Shown here one piece after another: positions 48,040 to 60,029 of a DNA stretch of 64,000 nt; the stretch's first letter is position 1; the number at the start of each line of letters is the position of its first letter. A program made the translations under genes and the position numbers. Source of the stretch: Patiria miniata (Eukaryota; Echinodermata; Asteroidea; Valvatida; Asterinidae); the NCBI RefSeq assembly GCF_015706575.1, contig NW_024037059.1:34420129-34484128 (forward strand), written 5' to 3'. Under the pieces are notes generated by a model. It was not told where the DNA came from. It was given only the letters and a program-made list of their open reading frames with translations, and did not search any database.

Positions 48040-48140
48040 TGAAAAATGGGCACTTGTGAAAAAAGGGCACTCAATACAATTTTTTTTTGGGGGGAGGTTA
48101 AATACACCCTTAAACAACCCCCCGGCAACGCCACTGAAAA
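48040..48140 (+). mobile_element. G-run element, 3' end fragment
   Basis: 'gtgaaaaaagggcactcaat', a T run followed by GGGGGGAGG, then 'accccccggcaacgccactg', matching the right end of the 30,480 and 16,672 elements. Confidence 0.6.
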
Positions 48141-48149
48141 TGTAACAAA

Positions 48150-51100
48150 AGGTAAACATAAATTTCTATCATTCTATATGTAATGGTATATTCGTATGTC
48201 CTGATTTATACCTATGCCGATTTTCCTAGCCATATACATCTGGTTGGAATTGTACCCTATCGTTTTCTTCTCATGTATTAATTCTGAAAAAAAAAATAGT
48301 ATTTCGTACAGTGTAGCCACGACGCATTCTTTCGTCAGCTCAGAGCAGAATTTTATCATGCCCAGACAAAGACCAAAAACCCATAAAACAGATATTTTTA
48401 GATGATAAGCATATTTTTTTATGTTGCATAAACGCTAAGGACGTTAGAGGCTTCGTCAAACTCCGTATGAACTCTACCGATACTGTTTCTATATTTGAGT
48501 AGCCATATGTGCAGCACCTGAAATGCCCTTGTAAAAGTTAGATCGTGTCTCCAACATTATTTGTCGAAAAAGCAGCAACAAAATTCAAATAGAGTAAACA
48601 GCGAACAAACACTTTTTTCCTTTCATGATTTGGTTAACTGGCTGGCTTTTGAAAACAACTGGTCAATGCAAATTAATATTCATGAACGTAAAGAAGGAAG
48701 AACAATTCCTTGAAAGCATTTTCAGCACAGAGGTTGTAAACAATTTACCCCCTCACTTCCAATAGACCTCCCTCCGTCTTGCAAACGGCCTGCCGTCCTA
48801 TATTTTAACCCTATAGATTGTCTTCTAACAGTAAAAAAAGAAAAAAAGATTCCAGAAAGTGTGGTTGTTCACGTACAATCTATTAGGCATATGAAATGGG
48901 ATAATCTTCTGAGCATTCAAAATTTTCATTTGAATTGTTAAAATTGTGTATTCCACAAAATACATGTTCTTCCCGTTGTTAGTGGGCGAGTAGGTCGACA
49001 ATCATTCAACCGAGGTTTTGTGTAACCTCGTGCTTAATAATTGTCGATTTGTAATAAAAATAAGAACATTCTACTGGTTTCGAAATTAAAAACACTGACA
49101 AAAAATGCTGACAGTTAAAACATTTAAAATTGCAGCTTTCTACTTTTAATTGCAAGAAATATATTGAACCTGTTACAAACAAGCGCTGTACTCAGTACAA
49201 ATTAAAGTGCACTTTCACCAAGTACTAGGCTAGTGCTGTAGTCGAGAACATATCTAAAATCTCACACAAATTACCAGATTTGATTCAAGTCCAACATTAA
49301 TTAATGATGAAAAATTATCGGACTTCGAACGCAAACATTTGGACTGAATGAGTGTAATAATGTGATTTAATATACAAATTAAATCGGGAAAAATTCCATA
49401 TCGATCTAAAAAGGTCTTGGAACGAGGTGAGATTTTGACTTTAAAAATTGCATTTATTCTCAAAAGTTAATGATGATTCAGATGTATACATATGAGTATT
49501 CTTTCATCAACCAATTATTTTTCTTAATTTACGTACGATTATAAAATATGATTTCTTGAAGGTTCTCGGAAATGTCTCGACTACAGCACGGTTGTTATAG
49601 GAGCTACGCAGAAGTATTATTTCATAAAATACAAATATTGGTTATACAAAATAGCTTTGATTAACACCTATCCAGCTCCACACCTACCTTTAAAAATAGC
49701 CAAGCAAAAACGACAAAACAAACAGAAAACACACCCTTCAAGCCCCCTTAATAAGATAAATGAAGAAGAAAAAATAATCACAAAGCACAACAAATCCCCC
49801 CGAAAGGAAACCCTCGCAACTGAGTCATATCCAAAGACCTTTACGTTACGGGTGTCTCAGATGGTATTCTTTGTTATTTTAATTATGAACAACGAACGAA
49901 CAAAAGGATTACCTCGTGCTTGACATATATACCAATTATTCTTTCAATATACGCCTTTGCGCATAAGGTATATCAGCCTTTATAAGAGTTGAAACAAATA
50001 TAAACAACGGGGCACACAAAATAATTATCCAAGTAGCTCCCCCATTATAACTTCTGTATCTCAACAAGCGAGGCAACAAGCGATGTGAGGCAATTTCTGA
50101 CCACTTTAACTATTTTTTTCCGAGCAAAAAATGGTGGTGTAGGCAGTAGCTGCCTTTTTTTATGACGTAACCTAAAAAAACATTGGTATTTTTTTTGGGG
50201 GGGGGGGGGGGGGGGAGGGGGGGGGGGGCATGGCCCCCGTCGCCACCCATTTGCCCTTGAATGTCAACCACTGTATTTGTTTTGTCCTAAACCTTCGCAA
50301 ACTCAATGTAGCAAGCTCTGTACATATATTTTTACGAACCCTTTCTAGTACTACGTGACATTGTGATTTTTGCATCACTCACTAATATTATCGTTTAAAG
50401 AAAAAAATTACCTACCAAAAACAAATCTCTAAACGCATAATTACACATAGCATATAGGTCTACTAAAACTCCCACAATTATTAACAAATTAAACGCACGA
50501 CGTTCGGTCAATCTTTAATCATATCTGTCAACTGAAGCCAGTCATTTCCCACGAAGTATTCCCAACTTCAGTTTAAATTTGACGAGCAATAGTGTCTTGC
50601 CTCAGGAATCTTTTATTCTTTGATATTTCGTTTCAAATCGGTATCCAGCCGCACACATCAAACATGGATACCACATGCTGACCCCCCCCCCCAACATTTC
50701 TACAGTCATCTGACAAGGCATGTGGCATTGTTACCTAGAGACAAACCCCCGAGGCGAATTGAGCAGAGACTACACAGCGCAGGCATGTCACTCGCCATTG
50801 GTGAGGGTAGTCTCCATTCCATTCAACTTGTGTCAATCTTTCGCAACAAGGTCGTTCTTATGTAGAAGGCCTATCAGTAATGATTAATACCGAAAGAATT
50901 TTACGGATAACATTTTAAGAAGACCGTTGAATACTTTCAAAGTTGTCCCCTCCTCCCCCCCCCAAAAAAAACCCCCATCAAACAACTTATTTAACCACTT
51001 TTAACTTTCTGTCTAGTTTTGGAGTGTTAATTTATGACTTTTGTGTAATTTGTCTTCCCTCCAAAGGTTATGGTCCGTTAATGCAGTCCTGAAGTCGATC

Positions 51101-51430
51101 GTCATTCACAAAAAACTGGTACATCCACTCGATTGCAAAATTGAACGACTTTCAGGTCTAATTTCACCCAAGATTTCTCAGAAATACATCTTCACAAACC
51201 CTCAAATAAAGGGTCACAATACCCTTATTATACGAGAGAACTCTACAGTATACAAATCATGATTTGTTCTGCGAGTGGAATATACCTTATGGGTTACAGG
51301 CATCTCCGCGTATTCTTTGTTATTTTAATCTCGTGACAATGAATGTACAAAAGGGTTACTCACGCCTTTTCAGACAATTCAAAACCATTGCCCTCTAACT
51401 CCGCCTTATTAACGCATAAGGTATATTTGG
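48150..51430. other. Gene-free stretch downstream of the IFIT-like gene
   Basis: AT-rich with a long G run near 50,199-50,228 preceded by text like the 15,640-15,860 units ('tgaggcaatttctgaccact'). Two diverged copies of about 100 bp lie at 49,865-49,985 and 51,300-51,425 (both with 'gtattctttgttattttaat' and 'cgcataaggtatat'). No exon recognised. Confidence 0.4.
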
Positions 51431-51437
51431 GGCTTAT

Positions 51438-54400
51438 TTACTGGCCTGCAACCTTTTTTAGTGTATCAATATTGATGGCAATTTTCTCGGCGTTGTCTGT
51501 GATCCAGCGAGTCAGATCTAAAACCTGGAAGGTCTTTTCTTCCTGGTTGTTTGGTTTTATGGACACTGTGTCCGGGATGGCGCCACCTTCATCGCACTGT
51601 TTAAGAAATTGCTCCACTGCCATAAACTGGTAGTTCTCCTCATCTGTGCACGGCTGAGCCTGTGGGGAAAATATTAAATTTGAGCAAAAACTCTTATATT
51701 TGCCACTCTTCAATAAGTGAAATAGTGTGCATTTCAAAGTGTGCATTCGTGATTTAATCAGCTAATAGCTACACACTTACGACGCATGACATTAGACCAT
51801 TCAAAAAAAGCTAAATGTATAATTTCAAAACAAATTGGGCTTTTTATCAATTTCGAATTAATATTATTATTAAATTTTATTACAATATTACTGTCAAAGT
51901 TTCCAACATTTTTATTTTTTAGTGATGAAATGACCATTAAAATGTATTCAGTTTTTGTTTTTACGAGTTTATGATCTGGTACACAGAACCCTGTGGAGAC
52001 ACGTGCATAATAGGGAACAAAAGATTGTATACGTCTCCACAGAGCAATTTCTATAGGTGAATACGTCTCCACATGCACACGGTTATCACGAAGAAGATAT
52101 ATGGATTTTACTAAAAACAAGGAATTTCCAAGGTGTGTTGATCTGTCGCAAATTGAAGTATTTTATGTAAGGGAAAATAACTCTGGTTATTAAGAGCATT
52201 TTGAAACTATACTTTCAAACTCTAAAATCTTAGTACACGAGAAGAAAGAAATGACGCCATAAGTATACAAATTCCAGTAGCCCAATGTGTGTTCCGTGCT
52301 TAACATTTTATTTTGTATAAATTTGAGAACTATTTGGATGAATAATTGGGTGAATAAAATGTGATTACCGCAAAAGAGAAAGAAACAGAACTGTACTGCC
52401 AATAGTCTTTGACAAAGTGTGACTTTGGACATTTGACTAAGCAGCAAAGCTGCAAGGTGGCGCGAATGGAGCGAAGACTACACAGCACAGAGCCGGATGA
52501 TGAATTCGCTTGAGAATTGGCATGTGTGGTCTCCATTCAATCCGCTTCGCGCGGTTAGGGTATCGGGGAATGACCAACCTGCATGATCGTCTCCAATAAC
52601 TCTTTGTTGTCTTTCACAGAGCCAGGGATTCCCATTTTGTTTAGCTCCTTGTTCAGGTGTTTCTTGACCTTTCCCTTCCACTGATCAACACGATCGACCC
52701 CGGGATGCAGGTCACAAAATGGGAAAGTCACTGCAGGCATCGGCTGCTGTGTGGCTGATTGTCCACCATGCGGCTAAAAAAAGCATATGATTAGGGCCAC
52801 AAATACGGAAGCTTTGAAGGGCAACATTACTATTATGCTTAGCTGTGACTTGCTATCTCGCCGCGGCAAGATGGGGAGTCACCACGGACAGTGTTCCGAG
52901 ATTGGGAGTCGCCGCTGCCAAATAGTGAGAGTCGCGGGGAGATATTAGATAATTTGAAAAATGTTTAGTGCAGTGGAGTGCTTCTAACATCGACAATTTA
53001 ATAAACATAATATTAAATTTGACTTCACAATAAGTTCCCTACACAATAAGTTCATACAATCGATAATTAAATGTTATCAACATAACTGTAGTAACATGAA
53101 ATTTAGCAGCCTAGATATAACTCCACACGTTTTGACAAGAAAGTAAACTTATAGTTTACACTAGTGCTACTTAAGGAACACTATTGCTATCGTGCTGCTG
53201 ATGGTTGCGTATTATCGGTATTCGATGCCATGGAGACGCTGTGGTTAATGCAGGTTGAGTGTGCAGTGTCGGGACATGCGAAAGTGGTGACCACAGGTAA
53301 CAACACTCATCCAAAGAGAACACATGGAAAGCGTCCTTGGATTGGGTGGAGGTGCAAATATGCCTTACCTTCTTTTTCGACAGTACCAACGCTAACATAT
53401 TGGTAGCTTCTCTACAGGTGTCTCTGCACTTCTCGTGAAGCTCCGTGGAGCTGGCTCCAGGGTCGGTCTTCAACAATTCGACTGTAAGATGACATCTTCG
53501 AAGATCGTGGCTGAAACCAAATTCTCCATCTACCAGTTTACTCTCCGCATCATCAACAGTCTGCTGTTGTATGCTCCGACGAATCAAGGCCATCTTCTGT
53601 CGGGAAGAAGAAATGATACACAAAATAATTGACCATTCAATAAACCACAAAGAAAACCTATAACTAAGCTCACTTGTCTTTTGATCAATGTTGGAGTAAA
53701 ATGAAGAAACTGGATGGATCGGGATTTGAGCCTGGGACAACCGTATTACCGTACTGGTGATCTACCAACTGAGATATCCAATCATATGCTGAATTAACCC
53801 TTGAATAAAGACCCTGGCGATTTGGAGACTCCGACTGCCGACATGTAGGAATTGGAGGCCATACACTGAGTTGGAGGAAAACCGGCATAGTATGTCGGAA
53901 GTCACAAGTTTAATTTCTGCAAGACAAACCATGTCTTAGACACAATACAAGAATGAAAGTTTAATGAGGATTTTCAAAGGTATATATTTTTAGCAACTGG
54001 TTTGCCTTTTCATGGTTGTAAAGTTTACCTTCAGTAACTCCCAAGTACTTCCAATCCGGACGACGAAGTCTTCGTTGTTTGACAGCACTTCAAGCAGCTC
54101 ATCAGCTTTCTCGTACTTGCCACGTCTGATATCATCTTCAAGTTGCTTCACCTTTTCCTTTAGATCTCTGGTTTCCCTCATGGCGTCTGAGAAAAAGATC
54201 CAGATCTCCTCGACTTTATCCATACATTGACGAAAAAACTTCACTGGATCATCGATGTCTTTAAGTAATTTGTCCTGGTTAAAAGTTTCGTGCTTGTAGT
54301 TATTCACCACGTCGAACAATGATCGAAGGAAGTCATTTTGGGAATCGTAACTCGGTTGTACCTGCAGTTAGAAAATAATACATGAGAAACAACGAGCCTT

Positions 54401-57400
54401 ATCAGAAATAGATGTTTGCATGTTCGTTCTACTGGGTGAGTCAAAATAAAACGAAACCCAAATGTAGGGACCATTGTTTTAGGGTAGCATTTTCAAAATT
54501 TAGAATATGAAAGCCCAATCCATCAGCTTTCTCTTAGTACAAGAATCATTTAAATCACTTTTGTACTTTTCAAGTTACGGAGTTTTAAACACAACCACCG
54601 TTTTAAGGTTCTGTCCACGGATCACAGCAAAGGTGTGCGTTTTTTCAGCAAAACGAAAACAATTCATACACATCCCCATGTGATTTGTTTTCGTTTTGCT
54701 GAAAGAACACTGAACTTTTTTTTGTGATCCGTGGACAGAACCTTAAAACGGTGGTTGTGTTTACACTTCCGTAACTTGAAACGTACATAAGAAATTTGAA
54801 TAATTCTTGTACTAAAAGAAAGCTTATGAACTAGGCTTTTATATCCTAGATTTTGAAAATGCTACATGCAGAACTTCCTTAAAACATTGGTCCCAACATT
54901 TGGGTTTCGTTTTTTTTACTCACCCTGTATTGATTGGTAAATACTTAAATTACTGCCTTACAGACTTGAATTAATATTTTGATAAGTCCATTCATTTACG
55001 CCTACCTCCAAAACATTTTTAAAGAGCTTCGGATAATGGTTCGCCATGTCGATTTCGAAGTAATCCTGCAGCACTTTACGAAGAGATTTGGTTGTTTCCT
55101 CCCTGCGTTCGTTGTCATTTTGGTAATCTCTTGATTCACAAATCAGCGGGAAATAAAGCTTCATCCTTTGATCTTCGATTCCCAACTGTTTTTCCTGTAA
55201 ACAACAAGACTGAATATAAATCCTCCTGAAAAAAAATTGTCAAAGTATAATTCCTTAGTCTCCTGAAGACGGGCCGGCAGAGCAAATACGAACTGTTTTT
55301 TACATGCAACAACCATGCATTTATAACTTATTTCCTCCCACAAATGTTATCCTCCCCTTTCCACTTTACCATGTGTCTCATTCTTCTGTTCTTCCCCCTC
55401 CCCAATTATCACCTTATTTTACCCCTTTCACAGTTACGGTCATGCACTTGTTTCTCCTTAAAAATAAGGTAAGTTGTTGCGGTAGCACCATGTGGCAAAA
55501 TCCCTTTTGTGAGTATGTGTGGTGCTGAAAAGAACCGGAATTTACTCAACGTTTCGGACAGTATGCTCTGCCCGTCGTCAGGAGACTGACGGACTGCAAT
55601 GGTGATGTGGGGTTATACGGTGCCTGGAAGCGATGAAGCGTGAGAGGGATGCAAACCCGGGGTACTCGTGTAGGCCGTGGGATGCCAGCGGTGAAGCGTG
55701 AGAAGGATGCAAACTGAGGGTGCTCATAAGGGTGCTCATGCAGGTCAAGCAGGTAATGGAGTGCCGTGGCCTCGTGGTCTGGGGCACTGAATTCGTGGTC
55801 TGCGGGCAATTCTGCAGGTTGTGGGTTCGAGTCCAGCCTGCGGCTATGGTGCGTGTGCCCTTTTTACTCACCCTGTATACTCCCCAGGAAGATGAGATGG
55901 TATTTTGATCAGGGGTAATAATAATAATGAAAAGCTCTTTGATCTTCTTTAAAAGCGCTATTTGATTTGAGGTCTCAAAATGCACACCAATGACATCTTC
56001 TGTTTACCCGAAATTCGACGATGATGTGGTCCAACAGAGGTCGGATTTGCGAACAGCATTTGATCCCAGCGGAACGTGTTTTTTTGGACGCCAATTGGGT
56101 TGAGTCGGCTTCTTCTTCCCTGCCGTCAAGCTCCACCTTCTTGTCGTTGTTTGTGAGCCTCTCTTCAAGAAATCGTCTCTCCATGTTGAAATACTCTTCC
56201 CATGCTGGAGTGAAATATGAGCCCTCTTGTATTAGGTTATCGATGTGATTCCGCATCTCCTCACAGTCCACTGTCGACAGATCTTTTAGTTGGTCATCTT
56301 CTAGGGGAAGAGGTTTTACATCCTGATGAAGGTGAACACTTGGGTCCTGGGAGCAGCAGAGGTCTATCTCTGCAAGAATCTGAAACACAACAGTCATTGG
56401 TAATGGAATAGACTCATTTTTCCAAAAGTTCTAGGTATAGGTCTAAGATTCTTTCCTAAATAAAAAATCACACAATCCGGTTTATAATTCCACCTGTTAT
56501 TCTTCAGTAAACTATTTTTGAAAAAATACAGAGTTTCTTACCATGAGGAAATGAGACCTTGAAGTGGTCGTTTTGAGCTGAGGACTCACTAGTCTAAGAA
56601 GCTCTAAACTGGCAACGACACTTCCACATCTGACAGCCTCCCTGTAGGACTTGATGCATGGAGACTCAAGTGGTACGGGAGCACGAGTTGGCTCTGGCTG
56701 TTGAGAGTCAACTAAGTGGAATTGGTTACGTGCGATAGAAAGAGCAATGTCAGCCAAAATCTTTCGACCTCCCATATTCGTCAGACCCTTTTGTATTGCG
56801 AGATACATGTTTTTACGAGCCTCTTCGAAATAAGGTGTTGCTTTAGTCGGTTCACATTTCTGTGTTTCGGCTTCCATTTCCTTTTCCTTTTCCAAACCCA
56901 ACTTCCAATTTGTTTCTGCAAGGAGATGGGGTATTTTGAAATTGTCCTCCTCCATTTCGCCCAACATGTCTTGAACCTCTTTGAATTCCAAATTCTGGAA
57001 TTTTAAGTAGCAAAGTTCGAGCTTCTTGTCTAGGGGTAGGTCTTCAGGATGGGCAGTGTATTCTTTTTTTAATTCCTCATACGCCCGTTTCTTCTTGTAT
57101 TCAGCCTTTTTCGTTACTTGCCATTTGCCTGTGGTCTCGTCCTGTTTCTCAAAAGATGGAGAAGAAGCGATGTCCATCACTGTGTGCCAGAGGTCTTTCC
57201 TTGAGTAATTTTTCGATTCTGTGTTATGTTTCTCCAGAAAATATGTTAAGTGGTAGTAAAGGTCCAGCTTGTTTTCTGGCACCAAATCCTTCGAAAGGAG
57301 AAGTAGTTCTTCAAATTGTTCAACAATTTGCTGTACATCGTCCCCCTCAGATGTCCTTTCGCTGAGCAGTCTAGCCTTTCCCACAATCGCATAGATGTGC

Positions 57401-58374
57401 CCTTTATTCAGTTTCAGACATTCGTTCAATTCATGGAGGGCTAGTTTATATTTATGTTTCGCATTGTAACACAATGCCAGTTGGTGATGAACCTCTTCGC
57501 ATTTATATAACGGCTCTGTCAAAGATTTAAATCTTTCTATTGCTGTGTCAACATAGTGAACTCGTTCATATCGTATTAAATTGAGAAACACCTCTGCCAC
57601 TTTGGGGGCGATCTCGTATGCTTCTTTTAAGCTACTGTAAGCCTCTTGTTGGCCTTCATCTGGTCGACGACTGTTATTTTGAGCCAGGTTTGATTTGGCA
57701 ACTTGATACTCATCAATGCTATCTTCACTCATTTTTTTCCAGTACACTTTCTCTTTGTCCATAAGCTCTTGCCCCTTTTTGTCCAGTTCTTGATATTTAG
57801 CTCCGGGTTTTCTTTTGTATCGCATCTCCCTACCAGCAGTAGAGGCAGCTCCATACAGAAACCCGGCATTACCAGGAAACTGCCTTTCTGCTGCCTCAAA
57901 AAGCTGTAGAGCGATGCCTTCAAATGCATGTGGTCCAAGACGCATTAGAGCTGTAGCTCGCACTGCACCAATAACGGGGTGGTCGCTATCTATATCCTGA
58001 AGTCTCTCGAGCAACCTGTTTACCTCGGTTCTGTCCCGGCACTTGTCTTTGATCCACATGCGATTCAACGAAGCTACATGTTTGTAACCATCGTACAAAT
58101 TCTTGTTCGATTCATTATTGATGCGGTTGTAATCGTCTGCTTTATCAAGGAATTTAAGCGCTTTTTCGACATCCCATTTATTTCGCTTGCCGGACACCTC
58201 TAGATATGCTCGAAACAGAAGATTTTCTAAGCCCAGCAAGTTTGGAGTTTGCTCAAGGTCGTTGTCTATCTTGCGCACGATCTTCTCATAATCAGTGAGA
58301 GAGTTTTCTTTCAGATTCCAGGTGAAATGGCAGGGCTGCTTCTTCCAGTCAATAGATCTTTGCCAATTAGCCAT
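51438..58374 (-). CDS. IFIT-like TPR protein with long C-terminal extension, seven exons
   Basis: Exons (minus): 58,374-56,542; 56,379-56,008; 55,194-55,006; 54,361-54,029; 53,596-53,369; 52,773-52,579; 51,659-51,438 (TAA). Every intron has GT-AG ends and all are phase 0. Lengths sum to about 1,123 residues. I chose the ATG at 58,374 (context ggcaacATGG). Exon 1 alone (611 aa) is TPR-type helical; residues 15-19 are CHFTW, the N-terminal signature of vertebrate IFITs, followed by ALKFLDKADD-type TPR text and more helical pairs (for example ALHELNECLKLNKGHIYAIV). IFITs are cytosolic proteins that bind viral RNA ends or complexes in interferon responses. Vertebrate IFITs are about 470-490 aa and end with the TPRs; here about 510 aa follow in six small exons. 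Exon 6's donor (GTTGGT) is weak. An antiviral role is inferred from family only; a general TPR scaffold is the alternative. Confidence 0.8.
52440..52560. repeat. Short repeat inside intron 6, related to 50,755-50,825
   Basis: Both contain 'agactacacagc(g/a)ca' followed 40-60 bases later by 'gtctccattc'. It begins about 20 bases past the exon 6 donor. Nature unknown. Confidence 0.4.
54429..54930. mobile_element. Near-perfect foldback MITE in intron 3
   Basis: Two arms of about 235 bp. CTGGGTGAGTCAAAATAAAA at the left matches the complement of 'tttttttactcaccctg' at the right, and the inner arms share 'gttctgtccacggatcac'. TA lies on both sides. It occupies most of the 644-bp intron between exons 3 and 4. 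Confidence 0.85.
55470..55620 (-). repeat. Dispersed repeat with histone-like hairpin, copy 2
   Basis: Second copy of the 29,200-29,420 repeat, inside intron 2. On the minus strand (the direction of the gene) 55,536-55,521 reads GGTTCTTTTCAGCACC: loop TTTC as in histone mRNAs, stem with one mismatch. A partial third copy of the 'cctgaagacgggc' end lies near 55,262. Confidence 0.6.
55759..55870 (+). repeat. tRNA-derived SINE, copy 2, in intron 2
   Basis: Plus strand: GTGGCCTCGTGGTCTGGGGC (A-box-like), 'ttcgtggtctgcggg', then B-box GGTTCGAGTCC at 55,824-55,834. Same layout as the 45,035-45,140 copy. It ends in 'tttttactcaccctgtat', a terminus also seen on the foldback MITEs, suggesting a nested or chimeric end. 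Confidence 0.75.
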
Positions 58375-58674
58375 GTTGCCTCTGTCTGGATCCCTGTTCA
58401 ATACAAATATCCTTATATCAACGTTTGTGATTTAAAAAGGCTTTCGAAGAAAGCAACATCGATCAATAACAACACTGAATAGACCCGAATCATAACGACA
58501 TCCCGCAATGTGAACAAAGTTTGCAATTGAGTTAGGTAGGGATGTATAGCGCTGCCAATGCTATAGAAGCGTGGTTAATTTGCATATTAAATTAAGTGAT
58601 TCTTGCCCCAAAGTTGTTGCTACAGCTGCCAGTTTTGGTTTCATCCAAAAACAAAAAACGAAATAATTATAGTC
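58375..58674. promoter_or_regulatory. 5' flank of the IFIT-like gene
   Basis: A TATA-like GATATAAGG (minus, about 58,419-58,411) lies only about 40 bases from the ATG, so either the 5' UTR is tiny or an upstream exon exists. An ATTTGCAT octamer lies near 58,577. No clear interferon-response element (GAAANNGAAA) was seen. Confidence 0.25.
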
Positions 58675-59150
58675 AGTGGCGTATCAAGGTAATTTGTATT
58701 GGGGGGGGGGGGTTAAAACATTCTTGAAAAAGGCACTTGCACATCCGTGCTGAAATGTGAAAACGTTTTTTTCTCCGGACACTTGGCCTCCGTAAAATCA
58801 AATAGTGTGTGTGTGTGGGTGTGAGTATGTTTTACATTCACTATGTGGACTTGTGAACAAAAGATGTCCACATAATGCAGGTTGTGTTGACGTTATGTGG
58901 ACTAAGCCGTGTCCCCATAACGTTTTGCACTTTCTGGAAAACAGGTTTAGAGGCATTTTGGGGTTAGGTTTATCCGTGGCAGAATGAAGAGAAACACTAT
59001 AGAGAATCATAGAAAAAAATTGGGTTTAAAGAGTTTTCACTGTTTAAGTAAAGTATTTTTTGTACCGAGTTTTCTTAACTACACGAAAACAAGGAATGTC
59101 CACATAGCGTATGTAAAACAAACATGGGTGTGGCAGTGTTGTAGTCGAGG
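58675..59150 (+). mobile_element. G-run element R2, 5' part
   Basis: Begins AGTGGCGTATCAAGG and a G run, then matches 30,535-30,990 block for block ('cacatccgtgctgaaa', (GT)n, 'aaacaggtttagaggcattt', 'ttttcttaactacacgaaa'). The 3' G/C-run part is missing. Confidence 0.75.
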
Positions 59151-59262
59151 CCACAACCTCCGAGGCCGAGGCCAAGGCCGAGGTCACAACCTCCGAGGCC
59201 AAGGCCGAGGCCGAGGCCACAACCGCGAGGCCAAGGCCAAGGCCGAGGCCGAGGCCAGCTAT
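59140..59262. repeat. GAGGCC minisatellite
   Basis: About 20 copies of a hexamer GAGGCC/AAGGCC with interspersed ACAACC, directly after the G-run element. Confidence 0.85.
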
Positions 59263-59745
59263 CAAAACACGTAATTAAATATAAATCACTAAAACAAGGC
59301 TAAGATGGTTTTAACATTTTTTTAGTTGAATTCACTGAGTTTAGGAGTGCCTGGCTTACAAATTTACAGCTTGCAATGGGTTTCCTCTTGTAGGGCGTCC
59401 GGCGAATTTTATTTTTTAAAGAAAGAAATCTCAAGTTTTGTATCACTGAAAGCAAATCACACAACAAAATCAATGGCGTTTGAATCAGGCTCATATGTGT
59501 TTGCCCTTTGGAGATACAACAATTTAAATGGCCAAATTTTGAATTTCTATTTGTAAGATTTACATCATTTACTTTTAGCATGTTTTATAAATCTTATTTT
59601 CAAAACCTATCAAAATGCTTAATATCATAGGAATCCCCATTAAATAAACAACAACTTGATTTTTGAATCAGGTTTTTACCACTCATAACCAAAAAGTTAC
59701 GAGCAAACACCGCGATGCGACCAGACAATGCCAGACGGCCCGCCG

Positions 59746-60017
59746 TTACGCACGGGTTAAGCATAGTTCCAATCCCGCTCCACACAACGGGATAAGTGTC
59801 CACGCATTATCACTGTTAATACCGCGGTACCAGACAAAGTCTGGCAATGGCCAATCCCGCTCCAAACAACACGGCAACACGGAACATGCGTGCATGATAT
59901 CACTCAGTTCATCAAAATGACCATGAATTCTCGGATCATCCGATTTGAATCCAATGGCTTCGAAGAATTTTAAGATCATGGCAACGGGTAGGGAGTCCAG
60001 AGGTTTTGACCGTATAT
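59746..60017 (-). CDS. Possible terminal exon of an unidentified gene
   Basis: A minus-strand open frame follows a good 3' splice site (ggttacag at 60,025-60,018) and runs to a stop at 59,746. The first part (LDSLPVAMILKFFEAIGFKS, then DDPRIHGHFDELSDIMHA) looks like ordinary protein. The second part contains a duplicated 'gagcgggattgg' (about 59,772 and 59,848) and may be repeat-derived. No domain recognised and no upstream exon found; it could be a chance frame. Confidence 0.3.
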
Positions 60018-60029
60018 CTGTAACCACGC

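Larger units (their letters stand above)
51438..56379 (-). other. C-terminal extension exons 2-7 of the IFIT-like gene
   Basis: Six exons of 124, 63, 111, 76, 65 and 73 residues (the last plus stop). All are charged and helical: exon 2 has MRNHIDNLIQEGSYFTPAWE; exon 4 has a coiled coil (ETRDLKEKVKQLEDDIRRG); exon 5 has ESKLVDGEFGFSHDLRRCHL; exon 7 has FLKQCDEGGAIPDTVS. I recognise no named domain. The frame-preserving phase-0 exons would allow exon skipping without frameshift. Two introns carry mobile DNA: intron 2 a histone-hairpin repeat and a SINE, intron 3 a foldback MITE. Confidence 0.65.

Noticed and set aside
58375-58700. Interferon-response-type promoter element upstream of the IFIT-like gene
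   Set aside because: Only TTTCGAAGAAAG-like text near 58,442 was found; it does not fit GAAANNGAAA.
30158-59010. ORF beginning MIPFSVSLHSATDKPNPK, seen at 30,158-30,859, 44,203-44,400 and 58,798-59,010
   Set aside because: It recurs only because the G-run repeat R2 recurs; it changes length and runs into (CA)n and poly-G tracts.
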